Source: Gorsachius magnificus
Lineage: Eukaryota > Chordata > Aves > Pelecaniformes > Ardeidae
NCBI GenBank assembly: GCA_034008185.1
Contig: CM067086.1
Span: 37,177,007-37,241,006, forward strand
Direction: 5' to 3'
Length of the DNA stretch: 64,000 nt
Shown: positions 24,457 to 39,339 of the stretch, piece after piece
Layout: every line of letters begins with the position of its first letter
Numbering within the stretch: position 1 is the stretch's first letter
The notes under the pieces: model-generated
Databases searched by the model: none
What the model saw: the letters and a program-made list of their open reading frames with translations, nothing else
Told to the model about the DNA's origin: nothing
Position numbers and translations under genes: made by a program

Positions 24457-27400
24457 CATACACAAACACACGTATTGCAGAGAGACAGACTGTTTCTTAA
24501 ATGTCTCAAGGTGGACTATGGATTGTTTGTCTGTGGGCTTCCAGAATCAAAATTCTCAGTGGTCATTGAGAGCGTCAGTAAACATGTCTGTAAGACTTCA
24601 GAGAGCTTCTGTTCAGCATATAATGAAGAAAGCTTTAGAAGTCGAAGGCTAAAATTCTGGAACATTTGGAGTTCAGTGAGTAACCTAGGCACCTTATTGC
24701 CGGAGTACTTTTGGTATATAGGAAATAGTCGTTTTCACGTTAGTGACTACCGTTGGTCTGATAAGGTAGGTTTTTTGCATTTAAAAATACAACATTAATT
24801 GTTAAGATATTGTAAAGAAACTAAATGGTTCAACACTAAAAATATTCTGACCACTGTGGAATGTTTCTGGAAACATAGCTCATCCATATACTATGTAGGC
24901 CTCATGAGTTACAAGATACATAGTATAAGCAGGAATTGGATTGTTGCACCGTGGCTTTTGCCATATACTTATCTTAGACTGAAATAGTAAACCAGTAGTT
25001 TCCTGGCGATTTCTGTTTCTGGGGTTTGTTGTTGTTGGTTGCGTCATTGGTATTGTATTCCTGACAGGGATGTAGTGAACTTTTAAACAACTATATGCTT
25101 TACCGTTAAAAAAAAAATGTACAGTTTTATTTTATAGTTTTGCTTCGTAACAACTAGAGTTTGAGTTGGTTTAATTAAGCATTTTAAATTACATGGCATA
25201 CTTGGGTTTGTGGAAGAAAGACAGCAGACATTCTATTGAGCACTAATGTATGCATTTTATATATCTAGAGGTAATTATCACCTTTGGGTTCATCCATATT
25301 TTACTAGTTAGGACAGATAAACCTAATGCCTCTCTGATTGAAAGAAGCCCTCTAGCCTGTAGGGAAGAAAGAAACCCTCTTCACTGTTTCAGCAATCTCA
25401 GGTTGATCACAGCTGATACAGCAGATCAATGCCACTTTGAAATCTGTAACAATCAGACTTCTACAACAGTCTGATTTCATGACAGTAAAATTCCTTAATA
25501 CACTGAAGGACGCATTCAAAGCCCAAAATTGTTAGTAAGATTTTTGTCACATTAAGGAGCAACCTAAGAACTCGACCCTGTCAAGGTCAAATACCCAATA
25601 AACAAGACTGGCACTGCTGAGACTAATCCACCAGCAGAAAAGGCTTCTGTTTACTTCCCTGCATACATGCTGGTTCCCTGCCTCTGTGCAAAAGAATAAT
25701 TATAATAATGACAATTAAACAGGGTGGGAGTCCTGTGAAGGCTGGGATGAGTGTTATAAATAATATATTAGCACTAGCTGCAACTGTATTACTGAAAAAT
25801 GTTTGATTGACTTTTTGTCATGTTGGGGTCATGCAACTAATGTGGCTTACAAATGTTGCAACTGTTCTGTGACAAATGCTCAGATGAGACACACTTGGTT
25901 TTATATCCTGATGGTTTAACTTTGTTATTATTTTCTCGGTAGATAAGTGAATTTTAGTCATGCTAAATTGGACTTTGACAAATGTTATTAAATGTATATA
26001 ATTTCTGGAGTTATTAGATTGATCTCAGCCCTTGGACAAATAGCACATAAAGTTAAAAAGAGAGATCTATAGTAAGATATGCTTATTTGGGACTGAGTCC
26101 TCTGGAGAGAGTAGCAGCAGTCTTCTGCTAATGGGATGGAAAGGCTTTGAATATTCCTTAAATCGATAGGTTACTAAACATTTGCGAAACATTTTCTTTC
26201 TGGGCCTTTCCCTCAAGTGAAGGAATCTGTCAGATCTTATTCTGTGTTGGAGGAAGTGCCTGAACAATCTCAGTCAAGTCTGACTGCGGCTCACATTGTG
26301 AAGTTCCAGTTTTTTTCTTTGTAACAGTAACAAATTGCAAGTTGTTTTTTTTTCCCTGAATTATGAAAAGGTAGCAATAAATTTGAATTCTGTAAATGAA
26401 ATGTGGACATAGGTAAAGACTGGATGATGGTGGGTTTTCTCTGGTTACAAAACATTCATTCAACTTTATCCTTTAAATGCCTGAGAAATTAAGAAGAAAA
26501 TTCCTGGGCTGAAATATATTGTTTACTTGCTTTCCATAATTGTTGAGCAAATTTCAGAAAAACTGAAAAAAAAAAAAAAGAAAAACACTTTACCTATGCA
26601 GTGTTGCAGAGTCTTCAGCATGAAAAGTGTTACAGATTCACATAATGTAAATTAGAGGTGGCTGCAGGCAGAAACTTTAAAGTTGTCTTTTTGTAACTCC
26701 TCTCAGGAAAAACCCCTTTACATACCAAGAAGATTAAGTATAGCAAGGAAAGCAAGATCAAGAAAGCTCCAGCTTTCTTGAAAAACAAAAATTCTTCTAA
26801 CATCAAAGTTAAGGAATAAAGCATTGCAAAAGTCTTAGTGTTGATTGTTTTAATGTGTTTGTCGTAACTCTGAACAACCTGCAAATAAGTTCAGGTTTAT
26901 CTTCTTAAATATAAATGTACATTTATAATGCAGTTGCATATATGTTTCACCTATAGTCAAATATACATAAAGTTTCCATATGTATCCTGATTGTTTGTAT
27001 TTCCCCAACAGTGCTTAAGTTTTCATCTGTGATATGTTGTTATGTGTATGTGAGTACTTGCTTATATATCTCCCTGTATGGTAATACTAAAACTAAGGCT
27101 GAAATTTATCGATAAGTTAGCTTCGTTGTTATGCTACTCCTGTAGTTTCTCAATAATTAGACTAACATTAGAACTATATGTTTAATACAAGGCATGTTCT
27201 AGATTTGAGGAATTGCGTCTTTTTCCTCTTGCATTCTCTTTGGCACCTGTATGCAAGAAGCCAATATAAGCCAATGCTAATATTGTTGTACCTTCCCACA
27301 CAAAATAAGCACTAATATTACACAAATGCTCAAGAATATGGAACACTTTACTGTCCTGATCCAATGTCAGGGAGGTTTTGATACAATCCCCCCTTTAATA

Positions 27401-27639
27401 TTTTCTTCTTTTCAATCCAGCTGAGTGAACCTCTTAATTTAAATGTTTATTTACTGTATATTTAAGAACCATAGTAGTGATTCAGCCTAAAGCAGATCTC
27501 AGAATGTTTTTTCTTCTGTGGAGATGGAAACAGGACTGTAATGCAAGCTAGAATATTTTTGTTAGGCATCTAATCCACTGAATATTTTCTCAGTAAGTTA
27601 TAATAATTTTTTATTTGTTCATCTCAATTTTTCCTTATA

Positions 27640-27850
27640 AAAATAGCAAATACAGACAAGTTTGTGTTAAGCTGCTCATTGTTCAATTATGAACTTGGAA
27701 TGGGATTCGTTGCTTGAACCCTTCTACCTCTGCAGCACAGTCCTGATCATGCCATTAATCACCGAGCAGCCGACAGTAATGCATTCAGCAAAAACACTGG
27801 TTACACTTTTCTTGTAGTCACCATCCTCATCCAAAACAAACCATATATGT
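27640..27850. promoter_or_regulatory. Candidate conserved noncoding element
   Basis: A compositionally mixed stretch with CCATTAATCACC, CAGCCGACAG, GTAATGCATTCAG and TTCAATTATGAAC words, which are homeodomain-type cores. It has no transposon resemblance and no coding potential. The regulatory suggestion rests only on appearance. Confidence 0.24.
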
Positions 27851-30800
27851 GCAGCTCTGTACTGTTTGGAAGTGTTTGACTTAATCCTTTTTGGTTTATA
27901 AAATGTCCATAGTGTTTTATGAGCTTTCTAAAGACAGTGAATTTTGAGAAGCCTATCTTCCAATTAAAAGATAATGATCATGAGTTCAGTGATAATCAAG
28001 TTTTGTGTCCAAATTAGTTCTCTAGTCTCATGCTGATCTCCAAGCACCATTTCCCACATGGGTGGTACTTTATCTGCATGTTAGAAAGTTTCGCTCTTCC
28101 CAAGGACAAAATCTTCCCCACCTACAAAATCTCTGCTGGCCACAGGCTGTTGAGAGTCAGGAAGATTTCAGCTAAGATCTGACAATGTCATTGAAATGTG
28201 TATTTGGGTAAATCAGAAAGTGACTATTTCAAATGTAAATTTTGAAGCAGTGCAGACAAACTGCAGTTTCTTAAAATTAATCAAGTGTCTTTTTGAAACA
28301 TGGAGCATATGTCACATCATTTTTGTTACAGTAGTATGTATATCTGCATATATTTCAGCTGTATATATGGATTTATTTTATGATCAAAATTTACAAATTG
28401 CGGTGCATGAATTGCTGAATTCACTGTAGTTGTGTGTTGCCATTAGCACTGGTTATAAATGACCAGCTCCTTGAAGACGGCTGGTTTTATAGATACTACA
28501 TCCTTTGAGTAATGAGCTGTTCTTTACTTTGACACTTTTCATGTCTTAAATGCTTCTAATCACATACTGCTTATATTACATTGATTACCTGAAAGAATCT
28601 TGAAGCTTTAATGATCCCTGTTTTGTCAGTGTAAGAACTTTGCAGTACCCATCATATGATGTTATTCAGTATGACAGTTACTCAGCTTATACTTCAGGGA
28701 AGATATCAAAGCTAATACCTAGTTTGTAGTATAAGTAATCTTTCATGATTATCAGTTAGGATGATTTGGGACTGCCATCACCCCAGTGGCTCCACTATAT
28801 TTAGCTTTCCTTAAGGTTTTATATTTCCATTGGTTAGTCTTTCTACTCTTCAGCTGCAGTTGCTAGAACAATAAATGCAAATAGTTTTTGCTTCTCAGTC
28901 TTACATCTATACTACAAATAATAAAGCCTAAAATATAGCAGCTCACAGAAATTGTCCTCCGATACGCTTTATCTGAAAGGAGGCGCAGGAGAAGATTGTC
29001 ATGACTGCAGATTTATTGGACGTTTATGTGATATCTGTATGGTTATGCTAGTGTATAGTGCTAGGCTCTTGCAATAACTTTAAAGCCAGGGAAGTGACTG
29101 CTGGATTGACAGGATGATGGTAGTAATAATAAAAGAGGGGGAAACAGACAACGTGCATTTACAGTTCAGACATTTAAAACTTGCTTATACTTCCTCCGGG
29201 TCATACAGATATAGAGGGAATGTGACTGACCTGACAACTTCAGAATTTTTGATCAATTACTACTTAGCCTTCAGTGGAACACTTCCAGACCCTTCGTGAC
29301 TTAATCCTCATTTGCGACATTTCTGCTTAGCTTCATTTCTCCCATTCTCAGAGTGACTGAGATGATATTATTTCTATATAAACAATGATAAATATGCCTA
29401 TAGCACTTCATGAACAAATAAAAACAAATTTCTTCTTTGATATCTACCCTGTACAGTTACACTGTATGAGTAGATACTAATGCACGGAGTCACTAATGAC
29501 AACACTTGAAGGCTTCTCTGCTAGTTTAGCTAGAACTGTATTTTTCAGTCAGCAGAAGTACAAGATAGTAAATGTTGCAAGAGGAGATCCTAAATGGGAA
29601 AAGTGAAGAATGTCAGCCTGTGTCTTTTCTTGGGAAGTCTTTCTGTCATTTTCCTGCTATTATCAGCCCTTGGTCATGTCTGCTGCATTGATAAATACAG
29701 GCAGAAATACGGAAGAGCCACAAGCACTTCTGCTCTCAACTCCTATGATTTGTGACTTTGCTCAGAGTATGTCTGACTAACCATTTGGCTAAAATGGCAG
29801 CACTATCACAGCCATTTCAGCTGCTATCACTGTCAACCCCAATGAAACTGAATGGGCGTAATTATGAAGTATTTTTAGGACGCATACTTTATACAGACAG
29901 GACGTCTGAGGGCAATAAATTCTAGGATGTGCAAGAACAATACTTTCCACTTTAAATTACATGTTTCAATGTCTAATTAGAAAGTTTCAGTGGTTTCAGT
30001 GCTGACATCTGCTTTGTGTCATAGCAGGGAAATAGTACAGATTTTCATTCACTTTTTTTTTACAGATTTACTCTGTATTTTAATGGTATTTACACTTCGC
30101 AGAACTAAAGCAAGAAAAATTTCACATCACCTTGCGTGCCTCGTATATTGTGGACCAGTTGTACATCTAGAGTAGAGTTATAAACTATGGCTGCAAACTA
30201 GGTTGCAAACAAATTTTGCCTAAGGCATGAACCATAAATTAAAGTAATAATCATCTCTGTAAGAGACAACTTTTCTCCACTGCTCCTTTAAAATAAAAAA
30301 GAAAGTAGGTCACAGAAATTTAGGATATTTTAGAGTATGTACAGTATTGTATTGTTTGCCAGCACGTAATTTACAATTACAGAGCTACATGAATATTGAA
30401 ATGATTCAGCTTCCCATTATAAATGTATGTGGCAGTTTGGTTGTTGATCAGTTTATGAAGTTAATGCAAATGAAACTGTCTTCCTGTCAGCATTTGAAAT
30501 ATATAATGCAGTCATGTTGTATATTCAGGGACAGGCCATTGACAGTCAATTAACAAGTTTGATTGGTATGTCAACTCATTCTTTTGAATTGTTAATAGTA
30601 TGTTAATAGCATTCATTTCTTTGTGCAGTCCCATTTGCAGCTTCACAGTTACAGCTATTTTTTATGATTCTGAGTAACCTAAAATAGTGCCTTAATAATA
30701 GATTATTAAACACCTGTCTGGTGTAGCTTAGGGAGGTTTTTCTAGACTGGGAGTTTGCAGTGGATCCCTTTGATATTCAAATCAACAAATGATAGCCTTT

Positions 30801-33104
30801 TTATTCAAAACGTAAGTTCTTTTGATGGTTAGCTTGTTAAGAAATATTCAGCTCCAGTCTGACCTGATCTGGTTTCCCATGGAAAAGATCTGATGCTGTT
30901 TGAAGGTTCATAAATGGAATGCCAATGACAATTTGTTGTTGACGTTTTGCTGCCTCAGCCTTCAGATGCTGCTGGTTGATGTGCCGCTTTAGCTTCACCA
31001 AATAATGTTTGCAGGTAAATGATCTTCTGATTGATCAGATAGTTTCAAAGCAAAGAGTTCTCTTCTGTGGTCTGTAGTCCTGGGTTTTAGGCTTGGAGGG
31101 GTACTTTAAAAGATGCATCAAAGTTGACAGATGGATCTCGAGGCAAGGAATGATGGGAGAGAGAAGAATTATGGGAATATTTTTTAGAGAATAACATATT
31201 AGTGAGAGTTTTGAAGACCTTCAAAGGTCTATCAAACCAGCTCCCTATAGCAGATTTATTCCTCCTTTAAAAAAAAAAAAAAAATTAAATTGGGTACACT
31301 GGTTAACTCTCAATTTCCTGTGTTGGGAAGCTGTTGAGCTGATTTATTGTTCTCTGATGGTGTTTTAAAGGGCTTATTTCATTTGAATTTCACCATTATT
31401 TTGTTCTGCATCCAGGGCCTGCAAGGTGCAATTTCTGCTTCTACTAAATTTTGCACAAAATCAAAGCAGCATATCACCTTACAAGGTCAGGGTGTACAGT
31501 GAATAACATTGCTTTACATAAACATCCGTGGCACCTTGAGTTAGCATTACAAACAACAAACAAAAATATCAGTTGGAATTACTCTGTTTCTCCACCTTTC
31601 TTCATATTACATGCATTATTCTTTCATACCCTTCTTCATTCCCCATTAGTGTCCTTCCTGATTCTAACACAGCTATTATTCTGAAGAATCAGACTAGCTA
31701 TTAGAAGTTCAAAACATACATCACAGAAATAATTCATTTCTCTTTGGCTTGAGCATTTAATTATTCACTATCAGCATGTGATATTTTTCTGCAAAAACAT
31801 GTAATTGTTTTTTGTTGAAGAGCTGTAAGATTTAACTCCTTCAGGCCTGAGTGGCAGAATCCCTGAGGTTCAGAGTTAAACTGTGAACAGTAATATCGCC
31901 AAATGCAAACTCTGGATTCACACATTGAAGGATACTGTGTGTTAACTGTACTTCACTGGACTTCATAACAAGTAATTCTTGCTGGTTGAATTTAGGCCAA
32001 ACTTTCTTAACCACAAAACCAAATCTTTTCACAAAACTCTAAAACATTACTTAAAACTGATAGATGAACAGTCAAGTCATGCAACTTCAGTCTTATATTT
32101 CATGTAAACAGAATGTAAAATTTATGAGATAATTTCCATCACTGGAAATTTTTGGCATTTTTGCATGCTTTTCAAATATTGTACACTGTTTAGCTGATAA
32201 TTAGACGCCCTTTCTGTTGGGCTGAAAGAGCAAAATATTAGAGATTTATATTGTCATATAAGGTCATATTTTCAGTGAAGCGCCTATACTTTTCATAAGC
32301 TCAAAACCCAAAATTAGATATTTAACCTGTTCTCAGCATAATTTGTAGACTTTAATACAGTCTCTGTTTTTGAAGTAGTACCCTGTTGGTATTTAAAATT
32401 CAACTAAAAAGTTCAGGATTTTCTGACAGTAATGTCATTGATATTGTTTCTACATCATCATTTCTTTGCTTAAGTAAGTTTTTACCATTATATTTCAAAG
32501 AGAACGTCTTGATCACATCACATTAGGCTTCTGTAAATATTTTTTATTTTATTTTCAAAAATAATTAAATCTACCTTCCCCACATGATTTCCCATTTTAT
32601 CATCTCACTTCATTTTTATGAAATATTTAGGCTGCTTCAAATTGTGTTCATACAGGATCATCTTGGTCTAAATGTTCTGCAGTGTATGGCTTGTTCTGTG
32701 TTAAGTATCTTTCATATTGCAAAATGCTTAGTATTTCAAAAAGCTAGAAGGTAACAATGACCATCTCATAGCAGTTTGGAATACTTGGAATTTCAGTAGG
32801 TCGTTTCTTTTTGGGTAATGTTGGATTATCAAGGTAGAAATGATAATTGGGAATGTATCAATTTTGATTTAATGTTTATGGTAAAGCTTTTTCCTTACTA
32901 ATACTTTTTTGGTCATAGAGAGGGATCTTTCCATCCTATATTAACTTCTAGCATACTGATTAAAACACTCATCAAGAAACAGAACAGAGTTTTGTCCCAA
33001 GAACATGAGTGTATTTAAACAAATTAGAACAGTTCCAGTAGAAGACACTGAGAGGTGTGCTTCCTGGACTGCCCATTGCCACAACAGCACTGCCATTACA
33101 GGGC
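27851..33104. other. AT-rich intronic DNA
   Basis: No recognised exons or transposons were found. It includes an A-run near 31267-31284. Short ORFs lack family resemblance. Confidence 0.45.
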
Positions 33105-33185
33105 AAAAGAAAAATACCAAAGAAGGGATTTGAACCTGGATCTTGGCAATATTGCAGCTCATAACCTAGTTGCTGGGTTATTCCT
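33105..33185 (-). mobile_element. Possible tRNA-derived SINE relic
   Basis: The + strand GGGATTTGAACCTGGATCTTG is the complement of a tRNA B box (GGTTCAAATCCC). About 40 bases further, CATAACCTAGTTGCTGGGTTAT sits where an inverted A-box region of a tRNA-type SINE would be (TAACCCAGxGGTTAGG). The spacing fits, but the anticodon arm does not fold well, so it is not a tRNA gene. It looks like an old reptile-type SINE head. Confidence 0.42.
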
Positions 33186-33590
33186 TACTGCATTCTGCCC
33201 CTCCTTTCCTCTTATTTACCCCCTTTCAGTTTCAATGCTTTGCTTCATACCCATTTGTATATCTGAGGGCTTGACTCTGCCAATAGTTTTTACTAGCCAA
33301 AATAACAACTTTTATTAGTAATACAAACAAAAAGGGCTAAGCACACGGTAAGTTTGCAAGCACTGATTCTTGACCTCACTTTGTGATTTAAGATGGTTGG
33401 AAACATGATTTCAGCTTAGTTGGCAGAAGATAACATATTTTATTACTGATCTATCATAATATACTAATATATAATATGTACTAATATACTGTTAATATAA
33501 TGCACTTGCCAGTTCTCAACTTCTATCCTTTTAAACCATTTTGAAAATTCCATGAAAATAAGTATTATAAGAGAACAATAAGGGGAACAT

Positions 33591-33638
33591 ACAAAAAAAC
33601 AAAAACAAAAAAAAAAAAAACCCCAACAACCCCCCAAA
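33591..33638. repeat. A/C-rich low-complexity tract
   Basis: Blocks of A7, A5 and A14 interrupted by C, followed by CCCCAACAACCCCCC. It is the same composition class as the tract at 57711 and the complement of that at 902. Confidence 0.85.
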
Positions 33639-36600
33639 TTAGGAAAATGTATAGTGCAAGATTCTAACTCCATACCCAAATGAACATGTGTTACAGCACA
33701 TAATATAGTTATCATACAGTTACAGTCCAATTATACACAGAATTTAAATATAATTTGTTACAGAAACTTAATTTTTAAATGGCACAAGTTACCACTTAGT
33801 CAATAGGTAACTTCTTGTCACAAAGTGCTGCTGATCTAAGAGAACATGTGCCGTCTGAATGGTACATAGTAAAATCTGCCTGATTGCACATTTAGGAATT
33901 TAGTGATATTTCATATAGGGTTGTTGTGTCCACACTCCAGTTCTCATAAAAGATCAGTTTTTAAGGGTACAACACAATAGAAGTTGTGAAAATTTGTTTG
34001 GATGAGCATATTTAGAGTATTTCTGAGATTGTTGCTGTATTTTTTTAATTTCCATTCATTTTATTTTGTTCTAACTGTTAGGAATTGTTACATTTTAGGA
34101 TAGGCAATTGCATGCATGTAGCAGGGGCATTACTTTCCTAATGCATTTTTTTCCTTGGATTGCACTTCTTGAACATTGTGTTTCAGATTATATGAGAATA
34201 TATAATATGTTGTCACTGTCAAATTACAAATTCCTTACATTTAGAGATTGGGTCATGCCTTACTGCTCGGAACACAGAATTTTAACTATAAACTCTTCCT
34301 CTACTGCTGGGTTTCACAGGATTTTGCAGGTGATACCATGGGGTTCCTAATACCCAAACTCATCTTTTTCTCAAGTTTGGCTGAACTGATGATGCAGAAA
34401 ATATAATATGACATTATTTTGACCAAGAATATTCAATATATTGGGGGATCTTTGTTACAAGTTTCATTTTCTAAAAGTATAATCAGAATTTGACTTACAT
34501 TTTTACATTGAAATTTGGGTCCCTAGAGATAGGTATTCTGTTATGTAAAAACGTATTATCACTGCAATATGAATAAATAGGTAAAAGATTGTGGTAAATA
34601 CTGTATATTGTATATGTTATATTCCATATGCATTACCATTATGTATACTGTACATGTATGTCTAGTTGCACAAATGAGTCTCATTTCCACTGGGAGCTGG
34701 TGGGTATGTCTGTTATAAATTGGACTTCTGCACTAAATAATCTTTGACATACATTAACTTGTTTTAATGTTGATTTTTATTTAGGTAGTCACAGATATAA
34801 GTAAAATCCATGTGAGACTAGGTATACATAGATGATAGGTAAAGTACGAAAACACACTACAAGGCTAGAATGAGAACTATCGCTTTCAGCTTAGTAATAC
34901 TGTTATTACAGTTAACTGTTTTCAAACAGAATATTGGTTTTATGGAATGGCTTCTTTCCTGTCTCCCAGCTATTGCAAACCAGTATCTTAAAGTAGCCGG
35001 TAACATTCATGAAAAATATATTTAGAGTAAGAATATTCAAGTCAAGTGATGGCTGGGAATGAAAACTTTTTCTGTAAGAATAGAATGTCACAGTGTTAAT
35101 GTGTTTCATACACTGTGAATTACTGTCGTGCGATGAACAGCTTTCACCTTTCAATACAGAGTATTTTCTCTGCCTAGCCATCCCTCTTCTGTTTATAATC
35201 ACGCTAACCTGTTTGACAGCTGGCATGAGTAAGGATTGTAAAGACAGGTAGGAATGGGGAAAAAACAATTCACTCTTCATAGGCTTTTATGACTGCAGTC
35301 TTGATTCTCCTTGGGTGCTTTGTTCCAGAACAGTGGTACAACCTTAAGCAGTAGCACCCTTAGTGATAGCTTAACTGATGATTTATTTAGTATAAGTGGA
35401 CATTCGCGGTAGAAGCTTCAGTTACTGTGGGAAGGAAAGTAGATTGTATGTTTAAGAATAAAAGTAGAGACAAGGTTTGTAATATAAACACATATAGGTA
35501 TATAAGGATATCACATCACTTTATCTTTTTTATCTTCCTTTAGATATTGTGTGTGTGGATACATTTACCTTTTAACCTCTCTCTCTTATATATGCTCTCC
35601 AGTCCCCTGGAACTGAAAGCGTAGATAGAGACAAATGTAGAAAGCAAGGAGGGAGGAATGTCATGTGAACATGCTCGCTATATTGTGGTTGGTTTTTTTT
35701 TAATACAGAACTGACAAAGAAAGAATGCTGATAGATTATAAAGCTATCCTTATCAGAATAAATTTAGGATAATAGTCATATATAGCAAAACCACAAATGA
35801 ACTGTGTGGGAACACCAAATGAATGCTTACCTAACCTCATGTAAGGTTTAGACCTTTTCCATTTAACAGAGGGGAAAAAAAAGTCCTTTTTGAATTTTTA
35901 TATCTTTACCCTGCCAGATTAAAATGCTTTTTATGCTTTGAATGCAGCTATGCTAGCCTGTGAACTGAAAATCAGTGTTAATGATGAAATGTAAAAACTT
36001 CTGGAAAAAAGCACTTCATCAGCTCTGTATGATCATCTGAAACTTTAATATCACCTGATCTTTTACAGCATTCATTTTTAAATATGAAAATCATACCTTC
36101 CCCAAAGGGTATGGTACCAGGTTCTGACATGTTAGAAAATTTCACTCTTTCTTTAGCCAAGGGTAGGTGTTACTTATCCTGGAAGAAGTATTTGGTAGAT
36201 GTGATGCATGACACCTGTTTCATGAGAACCAAGACTGTATCTTCTTTTGTCCTATACTGAACTTGCTTCTAGTAAAGAGCAGTTATGTTTTAATATAAAC
36301 TGCTCAGCAGTTCTGCAGTCAAGTTTTCTCCCTTGTTATGAATATCTGTATTTCAAAATATTTTTGCCATATGTTCTGGTATGAGCTTTCACTTCTCCTA
36401 AGTTGCATTTTCTTATTTCTCAGTAAGTCTTTTTTTTTTTTAATATCTCATTTTCTTATTTCCTACCTTTATTTCAAGCCTATCTGTGTCCATTTTTATT
36501 ATTTTTCCTAGCGCACATTCTAGTTTAGCCGGGTTTCCACTGACTTAAAATTCCTCCAATCCCTTCGTCTCATCTTTTCATTCATTGCCATTTTCATTAC

Positions 36601-39339
36601 TCTCTCCTTACAGACTATCAGCTAGTTAACAGCATTTATAATTGGGAGAGTTGAAAATAATTTCCAAATATGCTGTATCAGATATTTGAAGATCCCTTAT
36701 CCTCCCTTATCTGTGCAGATATAATTAGTTAAAAACCACAATCAAATCTGGTGGACATAATATGCATTTTCTAAAAATGTGGTATCCATTGCTCTGTAGT
36801 TCGTGTCCATATTGAGTCATTTGCTTCGCTTTACACTCTTAGATACTAATCTTTTCCACCTTGTTTTTCTGGGCCCTGAATATGCCTTTACTTTTCTTGG
36901 TAAATAGTGATTTGATTAAGTCTCTCATTCTCCATCCCAACCCCAATTGTTGTGGAATAGACTAATCTTAGGGGTTTTTTCCATTTGTTTTGTTTGGCAT
37001 CTTTATTCAAAGTGATATGAATAAGAAATGAGTAAATGATAATCAGTTTGAAGGTTTTGCGCCATGTTTTAGATAAGGTATGTTCATAAAGCTGAGTGTT
37101 CTGCAATTTTTCACAGTTGGCAGATTTTGCTAATGTGGTTGTGTGAGAACTTGTGATTTTTTTCAAAAGCTTGAGAGGAAATGGTAGGCTTTGTAAAAGG
37201 TGACAGATTAATAGTCATGAAGACTAGAATTCCACTGTCCCAACGAAGAAATGCATCAAAGATTAATACTCTTGTTAGCTTGTTCATTTTTGAGTAGGGA
37301 GGCTGCTCTTTTTCTGTTTAGGAAAAAACATCCTTCAGGAGTTTATCCTCTATGGCAATTAAGTCTTTCAACTGTCTACTGTAATTTTCCGTAAAGGAAC
37401 AGTATGTACCATGTGCACCGGTACAGGACATTGGCCAAAATATGCATAGTAAGTAAAGGATGTTTTACCTCCATTTCCTTCAGTTCCTCTCCATGTATTG
37501 GAGGTTCCAAGTGGACCAAAACAAGAGTCCTGGAGAAGACTTCAACTTAGCTGTCATGCCCACATGGGTGTATTAGATGGCAAGCCTTTTTCACCCACTT
37601 CATTGGAATGTTTCCTAGATGTTTACAACTACAATTACTGACTTTAAAAGCTGGGTTTATTTTTGGTTTGTGTCTTCTACTCCCTTGGAATGTGAATGAC
37701 AGCTTTTGGGGTGGTTTTTCTGTGAAAATTTCGGTTTCTGAATCTTTGTCTTCTGTAAATCAGAAGTGTGTGTTTTTTATTTCCATCAGTCGTAGAGCAG
37801 AATAAAATCAATTTGGCATCGATGAAGATTTAAATGTAACCAACACATTGCCAAAAATATGTATGAAATATTACAATTTTCTGTGATAAGATAGAACAGT
37901 TTTTAAAAAATGGTTTTCAGGCTGAAACTTTGATCTTACCTTCTCTTAAGCTTTCTGACCTGCTTGTCCCTCTCAAGTCTGTGCATAAAGCATTTTGTTA
38001 AACTTCAAGGTACTGCAGACCTTCAGGAATGTATTATATGAGATTGCCTGCTGTAAATCCAGCACAGTCTAAAGGCTCAGTTTGAATTATTTGATTTTTA
38101 GAGGATTGCAGAGGTGTTTACAGTTAGGCACTGTAGAGTATGAATAGGAAGTATTCAGATGTAGTTTTTTGAAGTTGATTTAGTATTCATAACAATTAAT
38201 ATTGTGGCTTCTTCAGATGCACTGTTGAGCTAGTAGCCTTTATAAAGAGCTGCCAGTTTTTGTGCTGCTCAGTGCATGCGTACTGCATGATGTGATACTT
38301 CTCTTTGGTATAATTTCCAGTTAGGAAATGCACAAAAGTCTTAGGTGTGTTCATAGCATTATGACACTGTGCTCACTGTCAAATATGACTTTGTGGGATG
38401 GTATATCTTAATTTTGCTAAACTGCTGATTAAAAGAATTATACAGCCTAGTTTAGCATCCATGAAATGGCAGTATTTTATTACAGTTCGTGATAAAAAAT
38501 GTCTTGTGAATTTTCAACCCACAAATATAGAAGTTCAAAGAGAAAAAATTAAATCACACTTTGATAAAATAAACTTTAATAGTGAAGAACAATGCAAAAA
38601 GATGAGTGTTTTGTAGTCTTGTAGCTTAGGTGATCAAATACATTTTGAAACGTGAAGCTCCATCCCACACTGAGGATTAGAAAACTGGAGTCACAGCATT
38701 TGAAAATGGAGTTATAAATCTCTGAAAATTGGGGAAATGTTACAGCTATTTCAATACGATAGCAATAATATGCTATTGGCTAGTTATACTTTTTTGACCT
38801 AACTGGGAAAAAATATTATTTTATTTAAAGGGAAGTTCTGGAGTTTTGAGTATGATATGCAAGCATTTTACTAAGTTATATGTGGATTCTTGTAAGTGTA
38901 AATTTTTTTTAATGAAAGATAATAATAATATTTTTTTATATTTTTCATTTAGGAATATATCCTTCATCTGTTAGCTACTGACAACTGGACACATTTTCTC
39001 ATAAGAATGCCTGTACCAAACTAAACTATGTGAGCAACTCATTTATGGAATTTTTAGACTACAATTTTTTAACAGTTCAGGAAAATCATGTGAATTATAT
39101 TGAAGGTTGTGGTGTATCAAAACCACGTTAGTCAGTTACAATTTGTGTTCATAATGGGAGCTCAGAGCTTTTCAGTTACTGTTGTCTAAACGGTACCTTT
39201 AAAACTTTATTCACACTGGGTAGTTGAATAAAAGATTTCACATTGCAAAAAGCAATTTTACCGTCATTAGCTAAAATAAGAGGGCCCTAGGAAGAAAGGA
39301 TTATCATATATTAAATAAAAAGTTCACCACCTCACAGCT
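33639..39339. other. AT-rich intronic DNA
   Basis: No identifiable feature in 5.7 kb beyond A/T-rich words. The 122-codon minus ORF at 34912-35280 resembles no family I know and is judged fortuitous. Confidence 0.45.

Larger units (their letters stand above)
22626..27639. other. Intronic DNA, mostly unique
   Basis: Apart from the MIR-like fragment and a short TATG repeat, no family was recognised. It includes an unexplained 95-codon open segment with splice-like borders (24481-24765), described under findings. Confidence 0.4.

Noticed and set aside
33105..33185. A functional tRNA gene
   Set aside because: Only the B-box complement and part of the A-box region are recognisable, and a cloverleaf cannot be drawn.
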